Positions 8,956-16,934 of a DNA stretch of 37,586 nucleotides are shown here, piece after piece (position 1 is the stretch's first letter; each line of letters opens with the position of its first letter). Position numbers and translations under genes: made by a program. This DNA is from JBBQWR01 sp038210495 (GTDB lineage: Bacteria; Planctomycetota; Planctomycetia; Pirellulales; DATAWG01). The notes below the pieces were generated by a model. The model was not told where the DNA came from, did not search any database, and saw nothing but the letters and a program-made list of their open reading frames with translations. The stretch spans positions 1 through 37,586 of the forward strand of contig JBBQWR010000050.1 of the NCBI GenBank assembly GCA_038210495.1, read 5' to 3'.

Positions 8956-11154
8956 ATGACGCACATCCCGGCAGATGACGATCCACTCGGCAACGTGCGC
9001 GAACCGAGCAGCGCGACGATCAAGTTTCGCGACGAATTGGAATGGACTCCGGATTTGTCGGGCGATCAGCCGGGCTACACGATCGAAGTCCCGCTGCGGG
9101 GAAAGTATTTTCGCGTTGGGTTTCCTGAATTTGCGTTTCTTTCGCAGCTCGACGGGCAATCCTCCATTGCCGAAGCGGTGGGGCGTGCCGCCGTTCAATT
9201 GGGGCATCAAGCCTTGAACGAGCACGACGCGCTGGCCTTGTGCCGCTGGGCCCTGGAATGTCAACTCGCACAATCGGTCGGCGGCGACCGCACGACGAGA
9301 ATTGCCGCCGCCGCGGCCCGGCGCGAGCGACTCAGAGTCTTGGCGGTGGCCAATCCGCTTTGTATTCGAATTCCGTTGGTCGATCCCGAGCCGATTCTTT
9401 CACGCCTAGCGTGGCTTGGCAGATGGGTCTTCATGTGGCCGGCCATGTTTGTTTGGATCGTTTTGATCGGCTACGCGATCTATCTCGCCAGCAGCGGTTG
9501 GGAGCATCTCGAAGTATCGGGCTCTGTAATTCTCGACAGAGACAACTGGTTCCGACTCGCCGTAGCCTGGATCCTGCTCAAGATCCTGCACGAGACGGCC
9601 CATGGATTGGCATGCAAACACTACGGGGGAACCGTTGGTTCGGCTGGCGTGACGTTATTGTTCTTCATGCCCCTGGCTTATATCGACGTCACCTCTTCGT
9701 GGCGATTTGCTTCGAAATGGCAACGGATTGTGACCGCTGCGGCCGGAATTTATGCCGAATTATTCGTCGCGGCGATTGCGATCATCGTCTGGACGACGGC
9801 TTCGCCTGGCGTTTCGCAAACGATGGCCTTGAATATCGCGTTGACGGCCGGAGTCAGCACGCTCCTGTTCAATGCCAATCCGCTCGTGCGATTCGACGGT
9901 TATTTCATCCTATCCGACTTGCTCGAAATACCGAATCTCAGCTCTTGGAGCCAGCAATGGATAGCGAATTGCGTCCAAACCTATCTTCTGGGGCGTGAAA
10001 CGGCCACGCGCTCTTGGCCCAGGGCCAAGGCGTGGTTCATCTGCGGTTACGCAATCGCCGCGACGATCTGGCGCGTCGTGTTCTTCCTCACGATGGCGCT
10101 CGTTCTCATCGGCTCGCTCGGATATTTGGGAATGGCCACGGCATTGATTTTACTGGGTTTTGCCTGGGGCATTCCCCTTGGGCAAACGGTTTATCGGCTG
10201 CGTCAGGCGGCCGCTCGCCAACCGATGAACGGGCGCCGCGTAGCGACCTCAATCGGCGTGGTTGCCGTGGCGATCGCACTGGCCGGTTTTCTGCTGATGC
10301 TTCCGGGTCGGATTACTGCGCCGGCGGTCGTCGAGTATTCTCCGCTGAACATTGTACGCGCCTCGACGCCAGGCTACGTCGAAAAGATTCTCGTCGCTAG
10401 CGGGGACGCCGTGGTCATGGGCCAGCCAATCGCCGTATTGCGGAATGACGAGCTCAACGCCGAATTGGCCGATCTGGAACTGGCTTCAGATCAGTCGCTG
10501 GCGAAAAGCCGCATGTTCGCCCAAGCCCAAGAGTTGGCGAAGCTGCAGGTGGAGAACGCCGATCGCGAGGCTCTCGAAAAAAAGATCGCTCAATTGAGGA
10601 GTCGCATCACATCGCTTACGTTGCGAGCGTCGGCGGGCGGACGGATCCATGGGCGCCAACTCGATGCCCTCGGCGGACGATATCTCCAAACCGGCGACGA
10701 GATTGCCGTGATCGGAAGCGAGGAAGCCAAGGAGTTGCTCGTCGCTGTAAGTCAGGACGATGTCGAGCTTTTCGGACATCGTCTAAGCCACGGCGACGTT
10801 CGCGTGCGGACGAGCTCGGGCGATCGGGTGAGCGCGCGACTTTCCAGCATCGATCCTCGTGGCAGCAGCGAGTTGCCCCACGCAGCCCTGAGCGTCGTAG
10901 TGGGTGGCCCGCTCGCGGTCAAACCAATCCGACGGACTCTGGACGCTGGTGACAAACCGGATCGCAAGTACGAATTGGTTTCGCCCGTCTTCCAGGCCAA
11001 GGTGGCGTTGTCGGCCGACGAAGGGCGGCGGCTCCATGCCGGCCAACTGGTGACCGTCAGTTTTCGCGCCGAGGAAGAGAACGTCGCGACACGGTTCTAT
11101 CGCATTTTGCAGCGGTGGATGGCGCGGTGTCTGTATCCGTCGCAGGGCGAGTGA
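8956..11154 (+). CDS. PqqD-like / M50 (site-2 protease type) / HlyD fusion protein
   Basis: 732 residues. The first ~115 form a small winged-helix-like domain resembling PqqD (YTIEVPLRGKYFRVG...AFLSQLDG). Several membrane helices follow, carrying the zinc-protease motif HETAH at 212-216 and the second M50 motif NANPLVRFDG at 306-315 (Asp 314). More helices lead, from about residue 430, to a biotinyl-lipoyl/HlyD adaptor part: VEYSPLNIVRASTPGYVEKILV, a coiled coil (about 495-550), and TLRASAGGRIHG. All metal-binding residues expected for an M50 protease are present. Such fusions in planctomycetes and some proteobacteria sit beside a separate HlyD adaptor, as here (8520-8876), and are thought to take part in export or processing of secreted proteins or peptides. 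The substrate is not known from the sequence; the neighbouring giant protein is a candidate by position only. Confidence 0.85.
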   Translation: MTHIPADDDPLGNVREPSSATIKFRDELEWTPDLSGDQPGYTIEVPLRGKYFRVGFPEFAFLSQLDGQSSIAEAVGRAAVQLGHQALNEHDALALCRWALECQLAQSVGGDRTTRIAAAAARRERLRVLAVANPLCIRIPLVDPEPILSRLAWLGRWVFMWPAMFVWIVLIGYAIYLASSGWEHLEVSGSVILDRDNWFRLAVAWILLKILHETAHGLACKHYGGTVGSAGVTLLFFMPLAYIDVTSSWRFASKWQRIVTAAAGIYAELFVAAIAIIVWTTASPGVSQTMALNIALTAGVSTLLFNANPLVRFDGYFILSDLLEIPNLSSWSQQWIANCVQTYLLGRETATRSWPRAKAWFICGYAIAATIWRVVFFLTMALVLIGSLGYLGMATALILLGFAWGIPLGQTVYRLRQAAARQPMNGRRVATSIGVVAVAIALAGFLLMLPGRITAPAVVEYSPLNIVRASTPGYVEKILVASGDAVVMGQPIAVLRNDELNAELADLELASDQSLAKSRMFAQAQELAKLQVENADREALEKKIAQLRSRITSLTLRASAGGRIHGRQLDALGGRYLQTGDEIAVIGSEEAKELLVAVSQDDVELFGHRLSHGDVRVRTSSGDRVSARLSSIDPRGSSELPHAALSVVVGGPLAVKPIRRTLDAGDKPDRKYELVSPVFQAKVALSADEGRRLHAGQLVTVSFRAEEENVATRFYRILQRWMARCLYPSQGE

Positions 11155-11730
11155 CGATCGATTTCGCAGACTAGGACGACGAGCACCATCGTCGGCTGAC
11201 TACACTTCGGCCCAAAGTCAAATTTGAGCCTATTTCGCAAAGGAATCTGCCCCGCCACTTGCAGCGCCAGTCTCCATGTGGGGAACACCGGCGATGATGC
11301 GATTGAGAAATTCACTCCCGGCGGCGGTGGCTCGGTCTTTCCGCTAACCGGAATAGGCGTCCTACTCGGCGCCCGATTGGTCCGCTCAGTCCCGAGGCAG
11401 TCTACTTTCGGCTCTTGTGCTCGCGGCCAGCTCAAGAGGGCGATTGGGCTCCATTGGCATTGGCGCTGTGCGGTTTCGACACAACATCGCGGCGAATTAA
11501 CGGATATGCGCGGCGCCGAGGGAGACACACGACACGACTCAAAGGCATTTTTTTGGCCCTTCAATAAAGCAGGTTAGCAGACGATGGGCTCAGTGTGATT
11601 GCTATCGCATTGGCAATCTGTTTGCGATAAAATTAGTGAAATACCGTTGGCCGACAAAGGTCAATCGCAACACACCCCAAAAACGCCGTTCGGCGTGACG
11701 TTGTCCCTAGCCCGCCTCGAGGAGAGTCTG
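11155..11730. other. gap with a possible NHL/beta-propeller remnant
   Basis: About 575 bases without an intact gene. Between about 11275 and 11345, one plus-strand frame reads NTGDDAIEKFTPGGGGSVF, which resembles a blade of the NHL-type secreted propeller proteins common in planctomycetes. It is a single blade with no continuation, so it can only be a remnant. The stretch 11599-11730 is open in frame with the next gene, but it has no protein character and lies before a signal peptide, so it is treated as leader DNA. Confidence 0.4.
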
Positions 11731-13131
11731 ATGCTTCGCCGATCCCGGCTGTCCATTCTTGCGCTCTCGCTCGCAATTTGCGGCTGGTCCGCCACTGCGT
11801 CGGCCGAGGTCAAGCTGCCGGACGTCATTGGCAGCAACATGGTCTTGCAGCAAGGCGCCAGCCTGCCGATCTGGGGTTGGGCCGAACAAGGCGAGATCGT
11901 GACCGTTCGCATCGCGGGGCAAACCGTCATCGGCAAAGCCGACGACGAAGGCCGATGGCGTGTCACCCTCGGCAAGCTGGATGTCACCCCCGAGGACAAG
12001 CCGCTGGAAATGACTATTAAGGGGAGCTTCGGCGATTCGATCGCAGTCAAGAATATTTTGGTCGGCGAGGTTTGGGTTTGCTCGGGGCAGTCGAATATGG
12101 AGATGGGGGTCGGCGCGGCCAAGGACGGCGAGGCGGAAGTCGCCGCCGCCAATCATCCTGGCATCCGACTCTTCTGGGTCCCCAAGGAAAGAGCGCGGCA
12201 GCCCGTTCAGGATGTCGACGCGACTTGGGCCGTGTGCAGTCCGAAGACATTGGGATCCGGCGGTTGGGGCGGTTTTTCCGCCGCGGCCTACTACTTCGGC
12301 CGCGATTTGCACAAGCAGTTGAAAGTGCCCGTCGGACTGATCTTCGCCGCGTGGAGCGGCACGCCGGCCGAGGAATGGACCAGCAAGAAAGCGCTGGTCG
12401 CGGAGCCCACGCTCAAAAGCTTGGCCGGCCAATATGAAGTTTCCTCGCTCTACAATGGCATGATCGCCCCGCTCATCCCGTTCGCAATCCGGGGCGCGAT
12501 TTGGTATCAGGGCGAAGCCAACGTCGGTCGCGGCGCCCAGTATCAAGTGTTGCTTCCCACGATGATTCGCAACTGGCGCACCGAGTGGGCCCAAGGAGAC
12601 TTCCCGTTCTGCATGGTGCAGATCGCGCCATTCTTCTATGGCGGCGACGGAACCGCCGAAGCCGAGCTCTGGGAAGCCCAATTGAAGACCGTGCGAAGCG
12701 TGCCCAACACGGGAATCGCCCTGACCATGGATGTCAGCGAGCTGAACGAAATCCATCCCCAAGACAAGCAAACGATTGGCCATCGCTTGGCGCTCTGGGC
12801 TCAGGCGAAGGTTTACAATCGGTCGGTCGTCTATTCCGGGCCGATCTTCAAGTCGATGGCAATTGAAGGGGAGAAGATCCGCATTTCGTTTGACCATCTA
12901 GGGGGCGGGCTGATCTCGCGCGATGGCAAACCGCTCCGGGAATTCACCATCGCCGCGGCCGATAAGGCGTTCATGCCGGCCAACGCCGAAATCGACGGCT
13001 CGACGATCGTCATCGTGAGCGACGCAGTGACCAACCCCGTCGCCGTCCGCTTCGCCTTCAGCGGCACGGCGCAGCCCAACCTCGCAAACAAAGAAGGTCT
13101 CCCCGCCGCGCCCTTTCGCACCGACAAATAG
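11731..13131 (+). CDS. sialate O-acetylesterase-like secreted esterase (SGNH/GDSL fold)
   Basis: 466 residues. The ATG at 11731 is preceded by GAGGAGAG about 6 bases upstream and opens a clear signal peptide (MLRRSRLSILALSLAICGWSATASA). A longer frame from 11599 would bury that signal, so 11731 is preferred. The mature protein starts with a beta-sandwich (VKLPDVIGSNMVLQQGASLPIWGWA) and carries the SGNH nucleophile block VWVCSGQSNMEM (Ser 121), the WYQGEANVGRG block and the late His block NEIHPQDK (His 342), all typical of SIAE-like enzymes. The expected reaction is removal of O-acetyl esters from sialic acid or, in planctomycetes, more likely from plant or algal polysaccharides. It acts outside the cytoplasm. 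It stands alone with no obvious operon partners. Confidence 0.88.
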   Translation: MLRRSRLSILALSLAICGWSATASAEVKLPDVIGSNMVLQQGASLPIWGWAEQGEIVTVRIAGQTVIGKADDEGRWRVTLGKLDVTPEDKPLEMTIKGSFGDSIAVKNILVGEVWVCSGQSNMEMGVGAAKDGEAEVAAANHPGIRLFWVPKERARQPVQDVDATWAVCSPKTLGSGGWGGFSAAAYYFGRDLHKQLKVPVGLIFAAWSGTPAEEWTSKKALVAEPTLKSLAGQYEVSSLYNGMIAPLIPFAIRGAIWYQGEANVGRGAQYQVLLPTMIRNWRTEWAQGDFPFCMVQIAPFFYGGDGTAEAELWEAQLKTVRSVPNTGIALTMDVSELNEIHPQDKQTIGHRLALWAQAKVYNRSVVYSGPIFKSMAIEGEKIRISFDHLGGGLISRDGKPLREFTIAAADKAFMPANAEIDGSTIVIVSDAVTNPVAVRFAFSGTAQPNLANKEGLPAAPFRTDK

Positions 13132-13261
13132 ACGTCGGACAGGGTCAGGCTTGGCGGGAGTGGCCGAGGTCGAACTCCGGCGGCAGAGAATCGTAGTGCC
13201 CTCTATGCGCCTTCGCCGCTCAACTCCAGCGAATTCCGAATCGTCGGTTAACCTCTTCGCG

Positions 13262-13345
13262 AGTTCCAGTCGCTGCCGGTAGTATCTCCACCCAGGTAAA
13301 AAGAAACACGCAGCCGAAATGAGGCCGAAGATCGTGTGGCTGACG
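13262..13345 (-). pseudogene. remnant of the C-terminal end of a Ser/Thr kinase paralogue
   Basis: Read on the minus strand, this gives SHTIFGLISAACFFLPGWRY followed by YRQRLELA. The intact kinase at 15143-16780 ends with almost the same residues (SHTIFGLVSAACFFLPGWRY, then YRQRMDAG). The DNA of 13266-13343 also matches 15155-15231 at roughly four bases in five, in the same orientation. No kinase domain lies upstream of it, so this is the cut-off tail of a second gene copy. Confidence 0.65.
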
Positions 13346-13369
13346 GCCGCGACGCTTCTGCCGATGAGC

Positions 13370-13561
13370 GAATTCATGGTCCGAGTCGCCGAACTGGGTG
13401 CCGACCCATCGCGCCGGATCGTGGTCCACTGCTACCACGGCGGCCGCAGCCTGCGGGTCGCCAACCGGCTCCGCGGCCAAGAATTCGCCAGCGCCAAAAG
13501 CATGGCCGGCGGGATCGATCATTGATCGCAAGAGATCGACGACAGCGTGCCACGATATTGA
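13370..13561 (+). pseudogene. rhodanese-domain remnant with a nonsense codon
   Basis: The frame gives VRVAELGADPSRRIVVHCYH followed by GGRSLRVANRL and SMAGGIDH. This is the C-terminal half of a single-domain rhodanese, including the active-site loop with its Cys (VVHCYHGGRS). At 13523-13525, where this family normally has Trp (GGIDxWS), the codon is TGA. Reading through gives SQEIDDSVPRY and then the natural stop at 13559-13561. The N-terminal half of the domain is absent. Both truncation and nonsense mutation make it a pseudogene. Confidence 0.7.
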
Positions 13562-13615
13562 ACCTGGGAATCGCGAGCGTCTTCCGACTGCCGGTTCCCT
13601 CCGGTTCGTGCCTTG

Positions 13616-13634
13616 GGTATAGTTCCTATATACC
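13616..13634. promoter_or_regulatory. small palindrome upstream of the antitoxin gene
   Basis: GGTATA and TATACC form an inverted repeat with a 7-base centre, 26 bases before the antitoxin start and within an AT-rich pocket that could also hold a -10 element. Antitoxins of this type often bind such a site to repress their own operon. The assignment is inference only. Confidence 0.3.
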
Positions 13635-13660
13635 TCTTCATTTATTTTGAGGACGTTTCG

Positions 13661-13852
13661 ATGACAGCGGCGAATGTTAAAGACGAGGCGCGCCAGTTAA
13701 TCGAGCGCCTCCCGGACGACGCTACCTGGGAAGACCTTCAACATCAGATCTATTTCCGCCAGGCGGTCGAGGTGGGGCTGAAGGACTCGCGCGAGGGTCG
13801 CGTAGTGCCGCTAGAAGAGGCTCGGCGTCGGTTCGGGTTAGTCGCGCCATGA
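13661..13852 (+). CDS. small antitoxin-like protein (addiction-module component)
   Basis: 63 residues. The ATG at 13661 has TGAGGA seven bases upstream; a longer frame from 13613 would include that ribosome site and is rejected. The sequence is helical and charged (DEARQLIERLPDDATWEDLQ, then GLKDSREGRVVPLEEARRRF), which matches the short antitoxins paired with RelE/ParE toxins in planctomycetes, cyanobacteria and others. Its stop overlaps the ATG of the toxin frame (ATGA at 13849-13852), the usual arrangement for such pairs. Since the toxin frame is interrupted, the antitoxin may now be an orphan. Confidence 0.75.
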   Translation: MTAANVKDEARQLIERLPDDATWEDLQHQIYFRQAVEVGLKDSREGRVVPLEEARRRFGLVAP

Positions 13853-14136
13853 TCGTGAACTGGACCTAGGCTGCGCTCGCCGACTTGCTGGCAATTGAGA
13901 CGTACATCTCCCGGCATTCTCAGCGGTACGGCCGTAGCCTGGTGCAACGGATTTTTGCCCGCACGGAGCGATTGGCGGATCTCCCTCGGATAGGCGCGGG
14001 AGTTCCGGAATACGATGACGACTCTCTACGCGAACTACTCGAGAGTCCGTACCGGATCGTGTATCGCGTTTATGAGGATCGGGTCGACGTCCTGGCTGTC
14101 GTTCACGGGGCGCGACGAATGCCGCCGGCGCCGTAA
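13849..14136 (+). pseudogene. RelE/ParE-family toxin interrupted by an amber codon at position 7
   Basis: From the ATG that overlaps the antitoxin stop, the frame reads MIVNWT, then TAG at 13867-13869, then continues without a break as AALADLLAIETYISRHSQRY and ends SPYRIVYRVYEDRVDVLAVVHGARRMPPAP. The latter is the diagnostic C-terminal core of ParE/RelE toxins. A single base change (GAG to TAG) explains the stop, since Glu is usual at this place. The rest of the frame is intact, so the loss looks recent. Re-initiation at TTG 13885 would lack the first 12 residues (the first strand and the start of helix 1). Function is probably lost but not certainly. Confidence 0.75.
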
Positions 14137-14149
14137 TAGCTTGGCCACG

Positions 14150-14280
14150 ACAGCGGACCACCGTTGCCACGCGGTCGCAGCCTGAGAGAGTCGCCAATTG
14201 GGTCCGCAGCCAAGCTTCTGCCGGCGCACTTGGCATGGCCGGCGGCATCGATCAGTGGTCGCGCGAGATTCGACCGAAGC
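14150..14280 (+). pseudogene. second, more decayed rhodanese remnant
   Basis: One frame gives RVANWVRSQASAGALGMAGG followed by IDQWSREI, the same C-terminal rhodanese stretch as the remnant at 13370-13561, here with the Trp retained. Upstream, the active-site loop can be followed only by changing frame (CCACGCGGTCGCAGCCTGAG at 14166-14185 corresponds to the HGGRSL part), so it carries frameshifts. Its end overlaps a minus-strand frame. Confidence 0.55.
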
Positions 14281-14539
14281 GTACCGGCGTTTGTCGAGAT
14301 TTCAGCGAATGCATCGTCGTAAAGCCACCAATTCCGGCCTGAATTAAGTGGGCTATGTGTTCCGCGATGATACGCGACTTTGAAATGGGGACTTGAGTGG
14401 GTCCTTGTGCGAACTCGATCGACTCACGAATTATTTTTTGAAATTCTGAACGCTCCGCGATCAGGCGGGCAATCGTGACGACATCCCGTTCATCCCCAAT
14501 CGCCATTTCGAGCCAATGTTTTTGAAACGGGTTTTGCAT
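14252..14539 (-). CDS. hypothetical protein, 95 aa
   Basis: Not recognised. The frame starts MQNPFQKHWLEMAIGDERDV and has a soluble, helical composition (ARLIAERSEFQKIIRESIEF), with no cysteine and no membrane segment. It follows the small membrane-protein gene at 14564-14905 by 24 bp on the same strand, so the two may be one unit. Its last ~13 codons (RQTPVRFGRISRDH) run antisense through the rhodanese remnant, which suggests that its true 3' end was replaced. No clear ribosome site precedes the ATG. It could be a chance frame. Confidence 0.4.
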   Translation of the reverse strand: MQNPFQKHWLEMAIGDERDVVTIARLIAERSEFQKIIRESIEFAQGPTQVPISKSRIIAEHIAHLIQAGIGGFTTMHSLKSRQTPVRFGRISRDH

Positions 14540-14563
14540 TTTAAATTTCGCGATCGCCGCACT

Positions 14564-14905
14564 TTAATAGAAAGAACGACCGCAGCAATTGTATCGACCG
14601 TCGCCGCCGGGAGAGACCGAGGCGCCGTATTTAAAGCACTTCTTGCTTCCTTTGTTAACCTCTTGGGTTTCGGTAATTGTGCCCCCAAAAACCGCGGGGC
14701 GCGTCGTATGTTTCACCCGACGCCCTGTTTCATGGTACTCGACTTCAGTGGTTCTTTGTCCGAAAAAACCCCTGTAGCGACGCGTCGTCTTAATCGTCTT
14801 TCCGCCGACAAAAAGCTTATAGAAATAATACGCAATGGCTGCATAGAGGCAGAGCGTCAGTACCGAATTGATTAAATTCCAAAGGAACTTGAACACATCC
14901 GACAT
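14564..14905 (-). CDS. small membrane protein of unknown function
   Basis: 113 residues from the ATG at 14905, which has AGAAGGGG just upstream on the minus strand; a frame starting 13 codons earlier lacks this. An N-terminal helix (about 10-30, NLINSVLTLCLYAAIAYYFY) precedes a basic, Arg/Thr/Gly-rich stretch (KTIKTTRRYRGFFGQRTTEV) and a C-terminus with three cysteines (KKCFKY, NCCGRSFY). The pattern is one membrane anchor with a cytoplasmic tail. The family is not known to me. It lies about 240 bp downstream of the kinase gene, in the same direction. Confidence 0.6.
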   Translation of the reverse strand: MSDVFKFLWNLINSVLTLCLYAAIAYYFYKLFVGGKTIKTTRRYRGFFGQRTTEVEYHETGRRVKHTTRPAVFGGTITETQEVNKGSKKCFKYGASVSPGGDGRYNCCGRSFY

Positions 14906-15142
14906 GGGCGCCCCTTCTGAAGAAACGACCGCATTGAAACGCATCGTAACAGCTGCGCCGAATGTGGCGTTGGTCGGCGCAATGCGAACCCGGTAATGTA
15001 AAACTCGATTCGCGTGAGGAATTTGGGTTACTTTTGCTATTCCAATCGCGGGACCTAATCAACGAGTCTAATTCGTCGAATCTAGGAAGGTATTGCAGGG
15101 CAATCACGCAGATCTGAAAAAGAAATTCGTTTACTTGCTCGC

Positions 15143-16780
15143 CTAGCCCGCATCCATCCGCTGCCGGTAATATCTCCAGCCAGGCAGGAAGAAGCAGGCC
15201 GCCGAGACGAGGCCGAAGATTGTGTGGCTGAACTGAGGCCAAATCGCCATTACGCCGGCCGTCAGAAACAAGGCCGTCGCCTGCACGTAGAATGCTCCGT
15301 CAAGAATGGCCGCCTTGATGAAGAACACCATGCCGGCCAGCAGGCCCAGCACGGGGGACAGTTTCAGCACCGGCATTTTTAGAAGATATTCCACCCCGAA
15401 AAGCAAAATGCTCGCGATTACGGCCGCTCCCCATACGTGGGCAATCTGCCGCTCGACGAATGTTACCGGCCCTGCGCGGCGCCGGAGCCACCAGAAGATC
15501 GGCGCCCAAATCGCCAGACCGCCCGCCCACACCGAGAGATACAGCAAGCGATTTTCGACATGACTCCATGACAGCCAGTTCGTCGCCAGGCACAGCCCGA
15601 ACAGCACGACGCTGTGCCACATCCACAGCAGGCCCCAGTTCTCCAAGATCGGCGCGTTCTGCGTCTGCCGCATCAGTCGCGATATGACTTGCATGAAGCC
15701 GCCGCTGCGGGCCGACACCGGATTGCCCGACAGATAGGCGGAGAGGTCTTGAGCCAGTCCCTCGGCCGTCGCATAGCGCAGGTCGGGCGGCTTTTGCAGG
15801 CATTTGAGCGTGATCATTTCCAAATCGCGATCGGCCTTGGCGTTGAGCAAGCGCGGCGGCGCCGGATCCTGTTCCAGCACCAGCAGCAGCGTGTCGACTG
15901 CCGACGCGGCTTGGAACGGCGGCCGGCCGGTGAGCATTTGATAGAGCACGGCGCCGAGGCTATACACGTCGCTGGCCGGGCCCATCTCGCCCCGATTGCC
16001 GACGACCTGCTCCGGCGCCATGTAGCTGGGAGTGCCGATGATGGCGCCGGTATGCGTGAGGCCGGTGTCCTCGGTGATTCGTTTGGCCAGGCCGAAATCG
16101 GTGATGTGCGGCTGGCCATTTTCGTCGATCAAGATGTTCGATGGTTTGAGATCGCGATGCAGGAGCTTTTGACGATGGGCGAAATCGATCGCCTTCGCCA
16201 CCGGTAACAGCATGGCCGCCGCCTCGCGCGGCGGCATTGGCCCATCGGCCAATCGCCGGGCGAGCGTCGTGCCGGAGACGTATTTCATGCTGAAGTATGG
16301 CTGACCATCGGTCTCGCCGACCTCGTAGACGGGCACGATGTTCGGATGGTCGAGCCGAGCGGCTGCCTCGGCTTCGGCGCGAAATCTGGCTAAATCATCC
16401 GCCAACGCGGTAGCGCCGCGCAGAATCATCTTCACGGCCACCATGCGGTCCAGGCTATTTTGGCGAGCTCGGTAGACGACCCCCATTCCGCCTCGGCCCA
16501 GTTCTTCGAGCAGTTCGTAATCGCCAAACTGCCGGGGCAACTCAAGCACGGCCGTCGGCGCCGGTCGGCCGCTGGGGGTCGTCGCGGGCAAGGTGGCGTG
16601 CGAGCCGACGGCGTCGGCGACCATCACGGCGCCCCATAATTCTCGCAACTCGGCGGCAAATTCCGTATGCTCGCGCGACGCCTTTTCCAAATCAGGACCG
16701 TCGCCAGCCCGCTGCGCCTCGGCGAGTTCGTTCAAGAGCTTAGCCAGCCGCTCGTCGTGATCGTGCGTCGTTGTCGCCAT
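15143..16780 (-). CDS. serine/threonine protein kinase with four-helix membrane tail
   Basis: 545 residues. An N-terminal ~80-residue segment rich in acidic helices precedes a full Hanks-type kinase domain (about 86-355): glycine loop LGRGGMGVVY (94-103), catalytic Lys 117 (VAVKMIL), HRDLKPSN (208-215), DFG (228-230), GTPSYMAPEQ and SDVYSLGAVLYQMLTGRPPF. Every catalytic residue is present. The C-terminal part has four or more hydrophobic helices (about 382-545), ending FFLPGWRYYRQRMDAG, so the kinase sits on the cytoplasmic side of the membrane. The frame is open further upstream to GTG 16909, but that part looks like translated intergenic repeat, so ATG 16780 is chosen. The sigma-factor gene lies directly upstream; this sigma/kinase pairing is very common in planctomycetes. 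Confidence 0.9.
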   Translation of the reverse strand: MATTTHDHDERLAKLLNELAEAQRAGDGPDLEKASREHTEFAAELRELWGAVMVADAVGSHATLPATTPSGRPAPTAVLELPRQFGDYELLEELGRGGMGVVYRARQNSLDRMVAVKMILRGATALADDLARFRAEAEAAARLDHPNIVPVYEVGETDGQPYFSMKYVSGTTLARRLADGPMPPREAAAMLLPVAKAIDFAHRQKLLHRDLKPSNILIDENGQPHITDFGLAKRITEDTGLTHTGAIIGTPSYMAPEQVVGNRGEMGPASDVYSLGAVLYQMLTGRPPFQAASAVDTLLLVLEQDPAPPRLLNAKADRDLEMITLKCLQKPPDLRYATAEGLAQDLSAYLSGNPVSARSGGFMQVISRLMRQTQNAPILENWGLLWMWHSVVLFGLCLATNWLSWSHVENRLLYLSVWAGGLAIWAPIFWWLRRRAGPVTFVERQIAHVWGAAVIASILLFGVEYLLKMPVLKLSPVLGLLAGMVFFIKAAILDGAFYVQATALFLTAGVMAIWPQFSHTIFGLVSAACFFLPGWRYYRQRMDAG

Positions 16781-16934
16781 CGTACTTTCGCCCGCGCCAT
16801 CAGTTCGGGTGGGTGGCCGGGACTGGAGGCGCTTCGCTGAAGTCCCGGTTGGCAAATTCAAATTCACTCGCTCGGCTCCGGGGCTTCCGTTCGGTCCAGC
16901 CCCGGCCACCCGTCGCCTTTCCAGCTAACAAGAA

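Noticed and set aside
11275..11345. NHL-propeller gene
   Set aside because: Only one blade-like stretch is visible, with no continuation in any frame; it is recorded as a possible remnant in the gap.
11590..11635. Promoter (TTGCTA / GATAAA-like boxes) before the esterase
   Set aside because: The spacing between any -35-like and -10-like pair is 12 or about 21 bases, neither of which fits a sigma-70 promoter.
11599..11730. Longer start for the sialate O-acetylesterase
   Set aside because: It would place 44 non-conserved residues in front of a clear signal peptide that has its own ribosome site at 11719-11725.
13319..13525. A small functional rhodanese gene
   Set aside because: It lacks the N-terminal half of the domain and stops at a TGA where the family has Trp, with the natural C-terminus continuing behind the stop.
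16781..16909. Upstream GTG start for the kinase at 16909
   Set aside because: The added 43 residues look like translated intergenic sequence; the acidic N-terminal helix typical of these kinases begins at ATG 16780.
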